Notes under the pieces: generated by a model
The model's input: the letters and a program-made list of their open reading frames with translations, nothing else
The model's database searches: none
What the model was told of the DNA's origin: nothing
Assembly: GCA_910586845.1 (NCBI GenBank)
Contig: CAJUJV010000051.1
Location: 1-14,337, forward strand
Direction of reading: 5' to 3'
From: an uncultured Hungatella sp.
GTDB taxonomy: Bacteria; Bacillota; Clostridia; Lachnospirales; Lachnospiraceae
DNA: 14,337 nt
Part shown: one piece after another, positions 14,332 to 14,337 of the stretch
Layout of the letters: every line of letters begins with the position of its first letter
Position numbering within the stretch: the first letter of the stretch is position 1
Position numbers and translations under genes: made by a program

Positions 14332-14337
14332 TGAACC

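Noticed and set aside
14331..14337. Possible rnpA start overlapping the rpmH stop (TAATG)
   Set aside because: Only two codons are visible, and there is no clear ribosome binding site; the window ends too soon to tell.

Overview
This window is a chromosomal replication-origin neighbourhood from a low-to-moderate GC Firmicute, most likely a member of the Clostridia and probably Lachnospiraceae. That placement is inferred from gene order, strong Shine-Dalgarno sites of AGGAGG type, near-consensus sigma-A promoters, the rpmH sequence and the paired-subunit class I fumarase. I did not place it by database search. The content is almost entirely core genes. I see no CRISPR array, insertion sequence, prophage or defence system, and I found no undescribed system.

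Layout from left to right. Bases 1-306 hold a leftward consensus promoter that probably starts an rRNA operon lying outside the window, a tRNA-Ser(GCU) and its own consensus promoter. Bases 307-2428 hold a leftward operon: class I fumarate hydratase alpha and beta subunits followed by a PlsC-type acyltransferase. Bases 2515-4439 hold a rightward three-gene cassette: a YtrA-type GntR repressor, an ABC ATPase and a six-helix permease. It has its own promoter and a perfect 20-bp palindromic operator. It converges on gyrA, and a symmetrical terminator at 4454-4487 separates the two. Bases 4509-13049 hold the leftward replication and topology genes dnaA, dnaN, yaaA (S4 domain), recF, gyrB and gyrA. 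On the right, an ECF transporter S component and rpmH run rightward, divergent from dnaA.

The origin looks bipartite. Clusters of DnaA boxes lie upstream of dnaA (13150-13351, four perfect TTATCCACA sites) and between dnaA and dnaN (11418-11670, two perfect sites plus variants). The second cluster ends in a Bacillus-like arrangement of a DnaA box, a GC-rich tetramer, TAG trios and an AT-rich tract (11453-11506), the probable unwinding site. With replication starting here, the dnaA-gyrA block, the fumarase operon and the tRNA/rRNA unit run with the left fork, and the rpmH side runs with the right fork. The GntR/ABC cassette is the only head-on unit.

Two genes are broken as read, both at homopolymers. 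recF is one T short in a T8 run (9726-9733), and the ECF S component has one G too many in a G4 run (13974-13977). Correcting one base in each restores full-length family-typical proteins. Sequencing or assembly indels are therefore the leading explanation, although real mutations cannot be excluded from the sequence alone.
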